Positions 45,531 to 57,752 of a DNA stretch of 64,000 nucleotides are shown here, in pieces. The notes below the pieces were generated by a model. The model was not told the DNA's origin, searched no databases, and saw nothing but the letters and a program-made list of their open reading frames with translations. The position numbers were made by a program, and so were the translations under genes. Each line of letters begins with the position of its first letter. The first letter of the stretch is position 1. The stretch covers positions 4,032,501 to 4,096,500 of the forward strand of contig JAKSXM010000231.1 in NCBI GenBank assembly GCA_022575985.1. The letters are read 5' to 3'. The DNA comes from Anagrus nilaparvatae (taxonomy: Eukaryota > Arthropoda > Insecta > Hymenoptera > Mymaridae).

Positions 45531-47800
45531 CTACTTAAAATTGAAATTAAGCTTGGTTGACTCCTTTACCACCTGCCTCACTTTGTAGCTGCCAGTAGTA
45601 CCATCTAGGCCTCTGATCTCCACGGTTAGGTGGGAAATCAGTTCCTTGACTGTACTTTCTGGGCCTGCGACCGTTTTGACAGCGTCTAATAGTTTTTGCC
45701 GGTCTTTTGACGATCTCAGCTCTATTAGAATGCTGCAATCCTGAGTTTTATGTATAAAGTGAACCTCAGTCCCCGAATCCTTAAGTTGTACACCTCTTTT
45801 GATCTCCAGCAGGGCTGTCACATTATTATTAGAGCCTCCTTACGCTTAGGGATCCTTATGCGCAGGTTCTGGCGCTTCTTTCTCCTTCCTTTTTCTGTCG
45901 CTTCGGAAGGAGGAGATTTACTATCTCTTTCCTTTTTCTGCGGCCTTTTCTTTTTTCTTATTTTATTCTCTGCCCCCTGCCGCTGGTCTACTGCTGCTGC
46001 TGCAGTTATATTTGGCTGCTGCTGCTGGTTCTTCTGCTGCTTCTTCTTTTCCTGCTCTTGGTTTTTACAAGCCTCTGCCTCCTTTCTTTCAAACTCTTTT
46101 TTCTTTTTCTTCTTTTCCTTGTTTCTTTGACCTTTGCTTTTAACGGCGACGAAATCATCCTTATCTGGAGGGGGGCTCCTGTAGCTTCATCCTTTGGCTT
46201 TGTTTGCTGGCCAGAAGCTACCTTAGCCCCTCCTAATCTATATCTTCCGGAGGAGACGTCAACGCTTTAGCGAAGGTCTTCCTTACAGGGAATTTCGGAG
46301 ACGTTTTCTGTGCCGGTCTCTTTTATGTTTTCACCTTTCCAGGAGGGCTTTGGGACGCAGTCCTAGCCCTCTTCTTTTCTTTTCTAGTCATAGTCCCTGA
46401 TGCTTCCTGTATAGGAATATCGGGTTTTTGTTTTCTATTTAATACCTCCTGCTGCAGTTCAAAAATTGCATTTAGCCTGGCTAAAGATTTTTCAAACTGA
46501 GCTATGCCTTTTTTGACAGTCATATTACAGTTCTTCTGTACTTTAACTGAGTCTCTCAGCTGAGTAATATCTCTCTCCATTTTTGCGTGGATTGCAATGC
46601 AAGCCCTGTTATATTTCTTTGACTCCCGGAGATGTCTTTCCATATTAACATGGAACATGTTCATTGGACGGGGTATTCAAAAAAGTCTGGCTCGGCAGGG
46701 GGGGGGTCAAAAATTGACGTTTTTAGGGGGGGGGGGGGGGTGAAATGGACTTAGAATATTTTTGATTCAGGGACTTTTGGTGCAGAAGTACCTAGGGACT
46801 ATTGGTGCAGAAGTCCCTAAAGACCTTTGGTGCAGAAGTACCTAGGAACCTTTGGTGCAGAAGTACCTAAAGACCTTTGGTGCAGAAGTATCTAGGGAGC
46901 ATTGGTGCAGAAGTACCTAGGGACCTATGGTGCAGAAGTCCCTAAAGACCTTTGTTGCAGAAGTACCTAGGAACCTTTGGTGCAGAAGTACCTAGGGAGT
47001 ATTAGTGCAGAAGTCCCTAAAGACTTTTGGTGCAGAAGTACCTAGGGACTATTGGTGCAGAAGTCCCTAAAGACCTTTGGTGCAGAAGTACCTTGGAACC
47101 TTTGGTGCAGAATTACCTAGGGAGCATTGGTGCAGAAGTCCCTAAAGACCTTTGGAGCAGAAGTACCTAGGAACCTTTGGTGCAGAAGTACCTAGGGACC
47201 ATTGGTGCAGAATTTTTAAGAATTCATTGTAAAAATTAATAAAAAATAAATTCATATTATTTAAAAAACTATAATAATTAGAAAATTTAATTAATTTGGT
47301 TCATTTTGATGTCTATGCAGCAAATTTTCTATAATAAAAATCTAAATATAAATATTTGCATATAAATATTTATATTATGAACACAATAGATACTTTATTA
47401 TCAATGTTATAAATGAACATGTTCCATGCTCGTTGGTTGTGTAGTTACATAAACCGGTTATAAATTTTTTCTTCATTCTTGCCTTCGTCATAAAGCCCAA
47501 CTTCACTAACATTATGCAACGAATATGACCTCTGGTCCTTCAGAATAGATGGCCGTATCAAGCTATTGCTTGAACCTTTTTAGGTGCCACATTTTGTGCT
47601 TATATCACTTTCCATTGAGGATTTACAGGAGGAATCCTCGACCTCTAGCCTAGTTAAGACTACCCTTGCCGTCTTTTCATCAGCATCAGTTAGAGCTAGA
47701 TGTCGTTGCTCTGTAGGCGTGATTTTCTACCCTTGCTGCTGGAAAATGCTAAATTAGAAACCCCCAGAATCCGTGTCAGGCTTTCATTTGATCAGAGTCA
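45531..47800 (-). pseudogene. R1-like gag (ORF1), minus strand, split by a minisatellite element
   Basis: Upstream part (about 47760-47430): TEQRHLALTDADEKTARVVL and an acidic linker, with stops. After the inserted element the frame resumes at about 46650 with ERHLRESKKYNRACIAIHAK, then KPDIPIQEASGTMTRKEKKR, Lys/Arg-rich sequence with shifts, and at 45821-45531 the gag domain (LIELRSSKDRQKLLDAVK; LTVEIRGLDGTTGSYKV). The zinc knuckles and all of ORF2 are absent: the element stops abruptly near 45540. It is a different subfamily from copies A and B. Confidence 0.7.
46649..47428 (+). mobile_element. Minisatellite-bearing element, complete copy
   Basis: 780 bp with inverted ends CATGGAACATGTTCATTGG / ATGAACATGTTCCATG. 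Left part: two G runs around TCAAAAATTGACGTTTTTAG. Then the 25-bp minisatellite (46771-47212, about 17 units), then an AT-rich tail. It interrupts the minus-strand R1-like gag. Confidence 0.85.
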
Positions 47801-49440
47801 GAGGTTAAATTACCCTCTGTCAGAGGGGTATTAATCTGGGGTAATTTATCTAGCATTGTTCATACAATAAGCCTGTGTCCCTGGATAAAGGGCCCTTAGT
47901 TGGGTAAGAATACCCTTCAGAGTATTATTGAAGGATTTACGTTAGTCGCTGACAGAGAGTATCTATCAGCTTCCAGCATCCATCCAGTAATAATAGTCCT
48001 ACAGATCGGGAGGTTTCACCGCCATCTCTGATGGCATCACATACGATTATTAATCCGGCATGTAACAGACTTCGATTGAGAGGCAATGACGCGAGGGAAC
48101 ACCAATCCTCAATCTAACAGGTGAAGAGTTTCCACCTCCGTGTTTGCTACTATTCCACAATATTTTATATCCGTAATGGAACAGGTCAGATATCTATCAG
48201 TGGAATCATGAGGGCTGATGTCATATTTTACTCTGGAACTAGATGACATTGATTCCATAGGTAGAGCCCCTACAGATTGGATGATTGCTTCTCCTTGTCT
48301 GATGACAATGCCACTTACTAATAACCCATAATTCCTGACACTTGGTTGATAGGCCTTCATGGCACTTATGAAACATTCAAAAAACACCACTAGTTAAAAC
48401 CGTCTTTACCGTCATAACTCATCAGATTCCGACGCCAAACACAACCATAGAGTTCTGGACCCAACTAAGCCTCTCTTGCTCTGCCTGCACATGTATTAAA
48501 AATTAATAAAGCCATAGTGCTAGCTGTACATGAAGATATCACCTCATAACCGTGATGTTCAGAAATCCCACCAGTGCGAGGATCCAAGCGCTTTCTGGAT
48601 CGATGCCTCCCTCTCCCAGTCAGCTAGGCTTCACTGATAATGATCATTTTTATGAGTTCTTCGTCCAATGCGTTTGATAACACTTTTTGTTCAGGACAAG
48701 CACAGTCAACCACGAGGAGCTATTGTACTCTTCTTATGTCTTTTTCTGATCCACACAAAGCCGATAGCGAGTGAGAGACATCGATCCAGAGAGCCCATCT
48801 GCAGCAGGTTAATATACTTTGGGAGCTATCAGGGGGCGTTTAAGCACCCAGATCTAAACCTTAGAGTAAAAGCCTTCCACAGCAAACCCTTGTTCAAGCG
48901 GAGATTCCCCCCAGCCCAGCACGGGTAAAAGCTTATGAAAACAATACAGTTGCGGTTAATTAAAACAACATCTGTTATTTTATTTTATACTAGAAGCCAT
49001 TCTAAGAACGAGCAACTCAGTCAGCTACATTGAACTAAGGAAAACCATTAAGCACCTATATCCTTGACAGGACAAGTACCCAATGGCGATAACTCACCCT
49101 TGCGGAGGAGCTATTCAATAGTACAGTGCAGACAGAGTCACCAAGACCCAGAAAAACCAAACACTCCCCAGTGTGGATGTAACCACCCTCCAACAAATCA
49201 TCAAGCTTAGGCCGTTTCACCTAGCATAAAAACTAGTCAAATCCCATAAGATTTAAATGGCTTTCCTAGCCTGCCAAACCATTAAGGTTCCAACCAAGTG
49301 CCAGCACCATAGCTCCAGTTAGCCACCTTACAACTGTAAAGTCGCATGTCGTTGTTCACTTCGCACCACCGTAGAGGTTGGAGTTGACTTACTTTGAATT
49401 TACCTTAAGCTAACAAAGCCTATTAGTTTACCCAAAGCTA
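47801..49440 (-). other. Probable 5' UTR of the minus-strand R1-like element
   Basis: 1.6 kb of mixed composition, GC-richer than its surroundings, without conserved frames, next to the 5' side of the gag above. The change back to AT-rich DNA near 49440 probably marks the 5' end. Frames at 48109-48390 and 48668-48928 look like chance. Confidence 0.45.
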
Positions 49441-49559
49441 GCAAAGCATTTCATCCCTAAAGGTTTGTAATTTAGAAATAACAATAATAATTTCATCCCT
49501 AAATTACAAACCTCATAAAATTATTTGTACTGAAACTAGAATAATAGAATTTTTAAATT

Positions 49560-52075
49560 ATTTTTCTTTAGATTAGAGTAGTTCTATATATTTTAAAAAC
49601 TTTAGAACATACTATTGAAACAATGGAGATATTAAAATTATTAAAAATTAAAATTAAAATCAATGATTTTGAATTGAATGTCTCTGCTGCATTACGTTCA
49701 CATGATATTAATAAAATAAAATTTAATGAATAAATCGAAACTTATCTAAATAAACCTAATAATTTAATTAATCATTTCGTAATAGGTGATTTTAATATGA
49801 ATATTATGAATAATGATTATGAAAATAATACTTTTCTTGGTCACATGTTATCTAATGGATTTTTACCTTTAATTAATTCAGTCACTAGACCTAATACTCA
49901 AATTTCAAAAGGCACGTGCATAGAAAAACTACTTTTACTTGCAAATCTATTGTACATAATCAACTATTTTCTGATCACTATCCAATTTTTGCAATAGTAG
50001 ATACTACTATTACTTACTAACGCAATAAAATATTTAACTAAGATTGACTCTAATGAGTATAATTATATTGATATTAAAAAACTCTTCATACCAGCCTCTT
50101 TAATGAATTGGGAAAATATTTTCAACTTTCATGATCCTAATATTGTTCTTACTGAGCTGAAATATTAAATAAATAAATCTATACTAACTGCTACTAAAAA
50201 AAAAACTAACAAGAACTAAGATAAAAAAACTTGATAAGAAAAAGAAGGCATCGATAACTAAGGGTTTGTTAATCTCCATCAATCATAAAGAGCAATTATA
50301 TAATCTAGTTAAAAAAAATAAGAAAAGCCTTTATCTAAAAAAATATTACAACAAATTTTGTAAAATATTAAAAAAAGTCATTATCGATGCTAAAAATCTA
50401 AACGATCAATGCCAGTAAAAATTTAAATAATTCTAAAAAAATATGGAATTTTATAAATAAAAAACTTGGTAAAAATAATTCCAAATTTACCGAAATTAAA
50501 ACAATTAATATTAATAATGATATTCTTACTAATAAAAGCCAAATAGCTGCCAGTTTCACTACAACACTGTTGGTTTAAAACTAGCAAATAAAATGACTCA
50601 ATTGTCGATTTATCTAATATTAACAATAACTTGGATTCTATATTTATGAAAAGCACAAATCCAAATGAAATATCAAATCTTATCTAACATTTGAATGATA
50701 AATGTGGTGGAGTTGATAATATTAATGTGAAAATGCTTAAAACACTCTCTACTTTTATAATAAAACCATTAACTTTCATATTTAATACTTGTAAATCCAG
50801 CGGTATCTGGCCAACTGATCTTAAAAAAGCAGATATTATTCCTGTATTTAAGTCTGGTGATAAAAGTGCTGTGATCAACTATAGGCCAATATCACTTATA
50901 TCCAATATTGCTAAGATCTTCGAAAAAGTTATTTTCATTAGATTATCTTCCTTTTTTAATAAAAACAAAATAATTTCGTAAAATCAATTTGGCTTTCTGG
51001 CTGGTATAGGAACTAAAAAGGCGCTGCATAAAATTACTGATTTGATCTATAATGGACTAAATGAGAAACAAGCAGTGCTTGGGACATTCTTAGACCTGTC
51101 AAAAGCTTTTGATACGGTTGACCATCATATATTGTTAAAAAAAATGGAAAGATATGAAGTCAGGGGTACGCCGTTAAACCTTTTTAAAAATTACTTACTG
51201 AATCGTCAGCATGCTGTTAAGCTTGGGGATACAAGAAGTGATTATGTTATCACTAATGTTGGAGTACCTCAAGGTTCTATTTTAGGACCTTATTTGTTTC
51301 TCATATACATTAATGATTTACTCAGTCTTGTTCCCAGAGTCTTTTCTTATGCTAATGATACAGCAGTTTTCACTGTAGAGAAAAATTGGAATGTGGCTAA
51401 TTCAGCAATGGTGGATTCGCTTGGATTGATTAATAAATGGTTTATGGACAATAAATTAACACTTAATCTAGATAAGTTCAGTTTTATCACTTTTGGTAAC
51501 TATGCAAATAGCTTACCAAAAAATAATTATTCTATCACAATCTCTGATTATAAGTTAACTAGAGTATCGTCTTGTCATTTGGGTATATATTTTGACCAAC
51601 ACATGCGTTGGGATACTTATACACAAAACCTACTAAAACGAATTAAATATCTACTATTTATTTTCTATAAGTTTAGGCACATTAACAAAAAAGTACTGAA
51701 GATTATGTATTATTCTTTGTTTCATATGATTATAGACTAAAAATTTTGCAGATATTTCAAAAAAAATTATTAAAATTATAAAAATTGATCCTTCGCAAAT
51801 CTTGGATTTAAAACAGCTTTTCAAGCTCAATGCTTTAACACATTATTATGATGATCTTACAAACTTATATAAATATTCTACTTTCAGTCCTAGAATAGAA
51901 CCATCAAGTTACCTACTACAAACAAATCTGTTTACATAAAAAGCCCTTACATTATATACTTAAAACTATATAAATTACTCCCAAAAAACGTTAAACTTTT
52001 TAATGTATCTAATTCTAAAATTTTAAAAAAAAGGCTCTTAGAGCCTTTGAGCATTTTAAATCAGTTTAATAATTA
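49560..52075 (+). pseudogene. CR1-like non-LTR retrotransposon ORF2 (endonuclease + RT)
   Basis: The endonuclease remnant (49760-49995) has VIGDFNMNIM, NGFLPLINSVTRPN and KGTCIE. The RT starts in the frame at 50691: GVDNINVKMLKTL, IIPVFKSGDKSAVINYRPIS, then after a TAA near 50980 NQFGFLAGIGTKKA and (51042-51740) LDLSKAFDTVDHHILLKKM, GVPQGSILGPYLFLIYINDL and YANDTAV (51348), where the usual YADDT has D changed to N. The tail includes LRVSSCHLGI-type thumb sequence and ends near 52075. Many stops lie between 50000 and 50690. The SKAFDTVDH motif fits the CR1/L2/jockey side and not R1. Confidence 0.82.
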
Positions 52076-52391
52076 ATTAAGATATGCATCATGATTTATT
52101 ATTTACATTATTCTTGCAATTTATTAAGCTGTATTTAGTAAATATAATTTATTTTAATTTTGAGTATTCTAAATTTATATTAATAATCATTTATTTAAAG
52201 ACTACTAGTCATTTTAACTATTGTTTTTTATAATACTAAATGTTTAATTTTATTTTTGTATTTAAATATTATTTTTTTTAATTTCTATTTACTTTAATGA
52301 ATTTAATTTAATTGATACTTACCTTTCCTCGCACAGTCAAAATTTGATTTGACTCTAATTTATTTATTATTTTCCGATTATTTTCTATTAT

Positions 52392-52549
52392 AATATCGAA
52401 ATGAAACAGTTTTTAGCTAAAAAAAAAAGCGCCAGACGGATTTTTTAAATTTTTTGATTTTTGTGACTCTGATCAACTAAAAAACAAATTTCCGTTGGAA
52501 TCTCGGGGGTAATTTGAATTTTTATTTAAATTGTTTGAGGGGCACCGTG
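52392..52549 (+). mobile_element. Lone right end of the RAG1-like transposon family
   Basis: 158 bp match the outer part of the right inverted repeat at 20350-20507, from ATATCGAAATGAAACAG to the tip CACCGTG, with a few differences (for example TTTGAGGGG for TTTCAGGGG). There is no left end or transposase nearby. Confidence 0.85.
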
Positions 52550-54469
52550 GCCTATCCATATAGGTCTGGGCATTTATGTAATATTACTCAAAGCAATGGC
52601 TAAAAATTTATAAAAAATAAAAAATATCAATATTAATTAAATAAAAAAGCAATTTTTTTAATTTATATTAAACTTTAGACTTTACGGAGTGAATGCAATA
52701 AAAATTTTTTTTTTTTTTCAATTTCTAAAGTAACTCAAGTTGCAAACTTTTTAATAGTGCACACAATTATTATCCCTTTCAATAAAACTTTAGTTATAAA
52801 GATTTTTATGTTTTTTAGTCTTGAATGCCATTTTTATATTTTGAATTACTATAATATATTTGTAAAAAAATGAATTTTAATTTTGAACTTTCCCAATTTT
52901 TACGCAGACCCTTTTAAAAATACCAAAATTTCGCATAAATAAGTAACAATAAAATTCAAATCATGAGATAAATCTCGCGATAAATTTTCATTTAGTCTCG
53001 TGGTTTGTCGGGAAACTTAATATATAAGAAAAATTATTTTTTATGAATTGGCTAAAATGCATAAAACTTTAAATCGAAGGCATAACTACCAGAAGATTTT
53101 TCCTAAATAAATATGTTGAAAAACAAGCCTCTCGACCAATTTGAGCGTTCTAAGATGTGTGTAATTTTACTTTTTTAAATTTTTAAGGCTAAAATAGCGA
53201 ATGCAGTTATCCAGAGGCAAAATTTTGGTATATTAATATAAATTCGGATTCAGCAAAAATTTTTACTGCGTATACTATGTTCATAAACTGTTTTCATTAC
53301 TCTGATACCCGGTGATAAAAAATAATCGAAAAATAGTCGAATTTATGTTCAACAAAGCTGGTTTACTATTTTAAAAATAGTTGATTTTTTATCAAAAAAC
53401 TATTTTTAATCACCACGTAATTGGTTTTCTTAATTAATTACTAAAAAATTACAGAATAAATACTTTTATTTCAGTTCATGACCTAAAAACGTAATTTCGG
53501 TTTCATTTGCATCTAGAGGTCAACGAATTTTAGGAATTTCATATTTTGTTTGTAAAAAAGTGTGCCCAAGCTAAGCCTAAGCGGGGAACTTGCTCTGGCT
53601 TATCTATCAGTACAACTTATATTTAAAATTACGGGAATGTACTAATTTAAAAGAAGAACATGTTTTTCTAAAATACCTTTTAAAAGAGGATTTTAACTAT
53701 TTGGTTAGAAAAATAAAATAACCAGTTTACTTTTGAGCATCTTATTCTCCATCAATTAAATTTTTTTCTCTGAAGGACGCGAGATTATTATCTCATTGAT
53801 TTGTTATACAAAAATGAATACCATCGAATATGCATATATTGAAATAGAATAGGCTTGTTGCATGATAAAAACTGTGGAATTATTTATGGTTGGTTTTGTA
53901 GTTTTTAAAAAAATATTAGATACCTATTTTTTGTTTTTTCATTTTCAAGAGTTTCATAAATTACGCCCAGATTCACTATATTTTGAACGCGGCGTTTCAT
54001 GCACTGTGACTTCACAGAACCCCCCTCTACCAATATTTTCACTACTTGAATTAGTAATATGCTGTTAATTATAATTTATGTATATGAAAAACAAAAAAAA
54101 GTATCAAATATTTTTTTATATATATTCAGAATATCAAAAAATGTTACTAGCGTTTCATAACCCTATTCTAAATAAATTGAAATCGATTTAACGAGGTTAA
54201 AGTCTTACTATACGAATCAAAGTTTAAAATAGATTTTCTCATTTGACTAGCGTACTAAGATTTACTAGATATAGTTACTTTTTATTCTTCATCAAATATT
54301 TTTATTAAAAAAAGCAAAAAAATAATTAGTTTTTAATAAAACATTAAAAAAAATATTAATAAATGTAATTATAATGTATTTAAGGTAGCTCACGGTTTTA
54401 GGTCCATATATTTTAGGGTGATATCAGAGAAGGGAATAACTAATTAATTAAATATTATTGTTTATTTTA
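52550..54469. other. AT-rich sequence, nothing assigned
   Basis: No gene, RNA or repeat is recognised across 1.9 kb. The frame at 53862-54068 has no recognisable feature. Confidence 0.35.
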
Positions 54470-55333
54470 TAGACAAGGCGCCAGCAATATTAAATGCGCC
54501 CAAAAATTTTATCAGAATGAGAATGGACCGAAACCGATTTTGAAGGTTTCATCCATTTTTGGATGGCCAGTTTTGAGTAATGAACGCTATATCATAAAAA
54601 ATTGGCAAAAAATTAGCAAGATAGTTAAATTTTTTAAGGTGGTAGATCTAATTAGAAATTAAAAAAACATGACTTTTTGTGGATAGGTTTTCGGGTAGAA
54701 ATAATAGTTTTAAGCATTTTTACGTTGTCTAGTAAGCTTTTCGGACCAGTTGTCGAGATTCTGAGGTCATATTGTTAATTATCAAAATAGCGAGCTAAAA
54801 ATGGTGGATTCCTAACCTCATAATCGGCAATAAATGCTATTTTAAGCATTTTAACGTTTTGCATTATAAGTTTTTGGGATCGGTGATCACAATCCTGAAG
54901 TCTATCTGAAGTCCTAAATATGACCTAAGAATCGTGATAACTGGTCCAATAAACTTAATGGATAACGTAAACATGCTTAAAAGAGCATAAATCGCTATTT
55001 CTAAGGTTAGAAATACGCCATTTTGAGTCTATCATTTTTATTTTTAAAAATCTGTCTTCAAAATCATTATCAGAGACCCCGAAAACCTTACTGGGGTACC
55101 AAAAATAGAATCAATTAGCAATTATTTTCAAGAATTTACCCATCTTACTAATTTTTTGCCAATTTTTTATGATATAGCGTTCATTACTCAAAACTGGCCA
55201 TCCAAAAATGAATGAAACCTTCAAAATCGATTTCAGTGACCAAAAATACATACGTTCTACTAAGGTGGATCCATTCTCGTGCTGATAAAATTCTTGGATG
55301 CATTTAGCATTGCTGGCGCATTGACTATTATAG
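54470..55333. mobile_element. Foldback element (~860 bp)
   Basis: The left arm with GCGCCAGCAATATTAAATGC, AATGAGAATGGACC and GGATGGCCAGTTTTGAGTAA is mirrored on the right (TTACTCAAAACTGGCCATCC; GGATCCATTCTCGTGCTG; GCATTGCTGGCGC). The arms are about 160 bp and the centre is about 500 bp and non-coding. Confidence 0.8.
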
Positions 55334-55926
55334 ATATGTGAATATTTAGAAGCTATTACATATTAATAATAATGTATTTTCTTACATAATGTGAGTGTAG
55401 TGTAAACAAAATTTTTTAAGTACAAAACATTTTATTGAAAGGGGTCCACGACTAAAATTATGCGTTTATAATTTGATCGGCAACTATTGTATTTTTTTTC
55501 TTGGAAAAGTTTCTATTTTTGTTAAATAACACGTGTATAAAATTTCAAGAACGTGAAAAAAATTAGGTATTACATCCAAAAGGATCAAAAAAATTACTGT
55601 AATAAAATATAATATTATTTTTTGGCGGAAAAAATAATCAGACAAAATTTTTCACTATTTTTTTAATTGAAATCAGTGAAATTAAGAAATAAATAATAAC
55701 GAATTTTTTAAAACTAGAACTCCCATATAGAATAACTAATTAGTAAAAGTGCTAAAAAATTTACTCAGGAAATGCCGTAAAAAGTAGTATATTTTATTTA
55801 AATTTTTAGAAATTACAAATATAAGTAAAAAATTTTTATAAAGAGTAGGTAAACATTCTTTTATAAATCAATAATAAATATAAAACAAAGACTTAAATTA
55901 TAGGCAATAAAATATTAACTTAAAAC
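55334..55926. other. 3' flank of the next gene
   Basis: AT-rich. TTTATT on this strand near 55796 and 55871 would give AATAAA on the minus strand downstream of the stop. Otherwise nothing. Confidence 0.35.
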
Positions 55927-57752
55927 TTAAAACCTAAAAAACCTTTGTATATTTTTTATAAAATCAGTAATTCTTTGAACAAACAGTGAAAACATAATAC
56001 TTAGACCAAATACAATCCCTTTTTCCATTTCTATTAATTGTGAATAGGAGCGACTTTTTCTTGAAGCTTCAGGAGAAAATAATTTCTTTGCTAATTTTAC
56101 TTCATCAAAACAATCACATATTATTTCATTATCAGTCTCACTACACATTTTATTTTCCAAAAGCATAAGATAATTATATTTATGCCTAATTACATTTAAA
56201 ATTTCTTCTTTCGTTATTTTATTTATTGAATTTAATGTAGTTAGTTCAAGTAAATTGACATTCATTTTTATATCAGAATATTTTTTGTTATAAAATTCTT
56301 CTGCTATCGAAAGAACGTTATTACAAGATCCCTCATTTAGAATCGAAAATAATTTATTATTTATGGGTAGGCCATACAAGTTCTCAATTCTATTATCTAA
56401 AATTGCTAGTAAGTCTTCAAAATTTTTCTCTTCATTATCATCAGTCTTGAGTTTCTTAATTATATGTTTAGAAGAAAATGACGAATGTATTGCATCAATT
56501 GTTGTTTGAAAAATATTTTCTTTATTCACTAATATTTTCTTATCATTTTTAACGTTATTATGTAGAAAACTGCTAATTAAAATGTTTTTGCATCCTTCAT
56601 TTTCGCCACAAATTAAATCTTCTAGTTGTTTAAGTTTCTGAAAATATATTTTTGTTTACAAACTAAATAAAATGCATTTAACAGTAAAAATGGTTGTATT
56701 TTGTAATTAAATGTATTTTAAAGAATATGGTAATATGCTTCAAATTATTTTTTTGCCCTCTCGGGCGTAAAGAATTTTCTGCACTCGTTCTACGCCCAGG
56801 TGGGCAAAAAATATTGTAAGCACCATGGGCGAAATACTTTAGACACGAGCATGAACACAAATCACTCGTGCCCGGCTACGCCAAGAACTCGTGCTAGTGC
56901 TCACGCTAGTGCCAAAACTTTTACGCCCTTGGTACTTAATATACTATATCTTAAAAAATACCAAGAGTAAAAAGTTTTTCTTTAAACCTAATACAAAAAA
57001 CCATCTAAGGGTAAACTTTATAATTTAAATCTTTGTAAACACGTGAATTTTTGCGAAATATGTTTTAGTAAAAGACCGAAAATAAGGGAAGATAAAAAGA
57101 AATTGCTTGTCTATAACTGTCATGAAATACGTTAATAGACAAAAAAAACACTAAAATAATATCTACACCGAAAAAAATGTTGAACAAAAAAAAATTGTTT
57201 AGCACTTTTAAATTTAGGCAAAAAATGTAGCAAGTGTAGACTATAACTTTATGAGAAATAAATGTAAAATAATTCCGGTTATTTTAAGAAAAAATTGATT
57301 AAAAAAAGTAAGCCATTCATTTGTTAAAAAGTTAAATATAAAGTAAATTATTCGTTTGTATGCCTATTAAAAATACTGTCTAATTCAAATTCTTAAGACA
57401 GCTAAATTTTCATAGAATCTATTTTTTAAACAAAAAAAGTGTATTACAAACTCATTTTTTAGTTTAAGTCTCGTTTGATTTTATTTTATATAATAGTTAT
57501 GCGAAATAACAAGTATATAATGTATGCAAAAAGCCTTTATTAATGTTTTAAAAAATACAATTAAAATAATAAAATAAATCTTTTCTTAAAATAAGTATAA
57601 CTTGAATTTTGAAAATGCTACTTATTAAAACAAATATTTACCAAATTTTGATCTGCTGTATTATTCTGAAGACTTGCATTCAAATCAAAAATATTTAAAA
57701 AAATAACCAAAAGTATAAATAAATTCACATTCATTCGAGCATTCATTTTCAT
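55927..57752 (-). CDS. Putative secreted protein, paralog 1 (two exons)
   Basis: Exon 1 is 57752-57642 (37 codons): ATG, a few polar residues, then a hydrophobic core (LFILLVIFLNIF) and a likely cleavage region (DLNAS), ending at donor GTAAAT, phase 0. Exon 2 is 56637-55927 behind acceptor TATTTTCAG, also phase 0, 236 residues to the stop. The mature protein would have six cysteines shared with the paralog at 59314: C-x5-C (ICGENEGC), one in SCNNV, one in NKMC and C-x-C (IICDC). The most conserved block is NVIRHKYNYL, then LLENKMC. The C-terminus has a hydrophobic stretch (FGLSIMFSLFVQ) then basic residues, which could be a membrane anchor or an amphipathic helix. The family is not recognised. 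No lesion is seen, so the gene is probably real. Confidence 0.7.
56735..56945. mobile_element. GC-rich insert in the intron of paralog 1
   Basis: About 210 bp, GC-richer than its flanks, with imperfect inverted ends (GGGCGTAAAG / CTTTTACGCCC) and internal short repeats (CTCGTGC, GCCCAGGTGGGC). It is probably a short MITE or SINE fragment lying between exons 1 and 2. Confidence 0.45.

Noticed and set aside
48109..48928. Small ORFs in mixed-composition DNA
   Set aside because: No motif or conservation. They lie in the probable 5' UTR of a retroelement on the minus strand.
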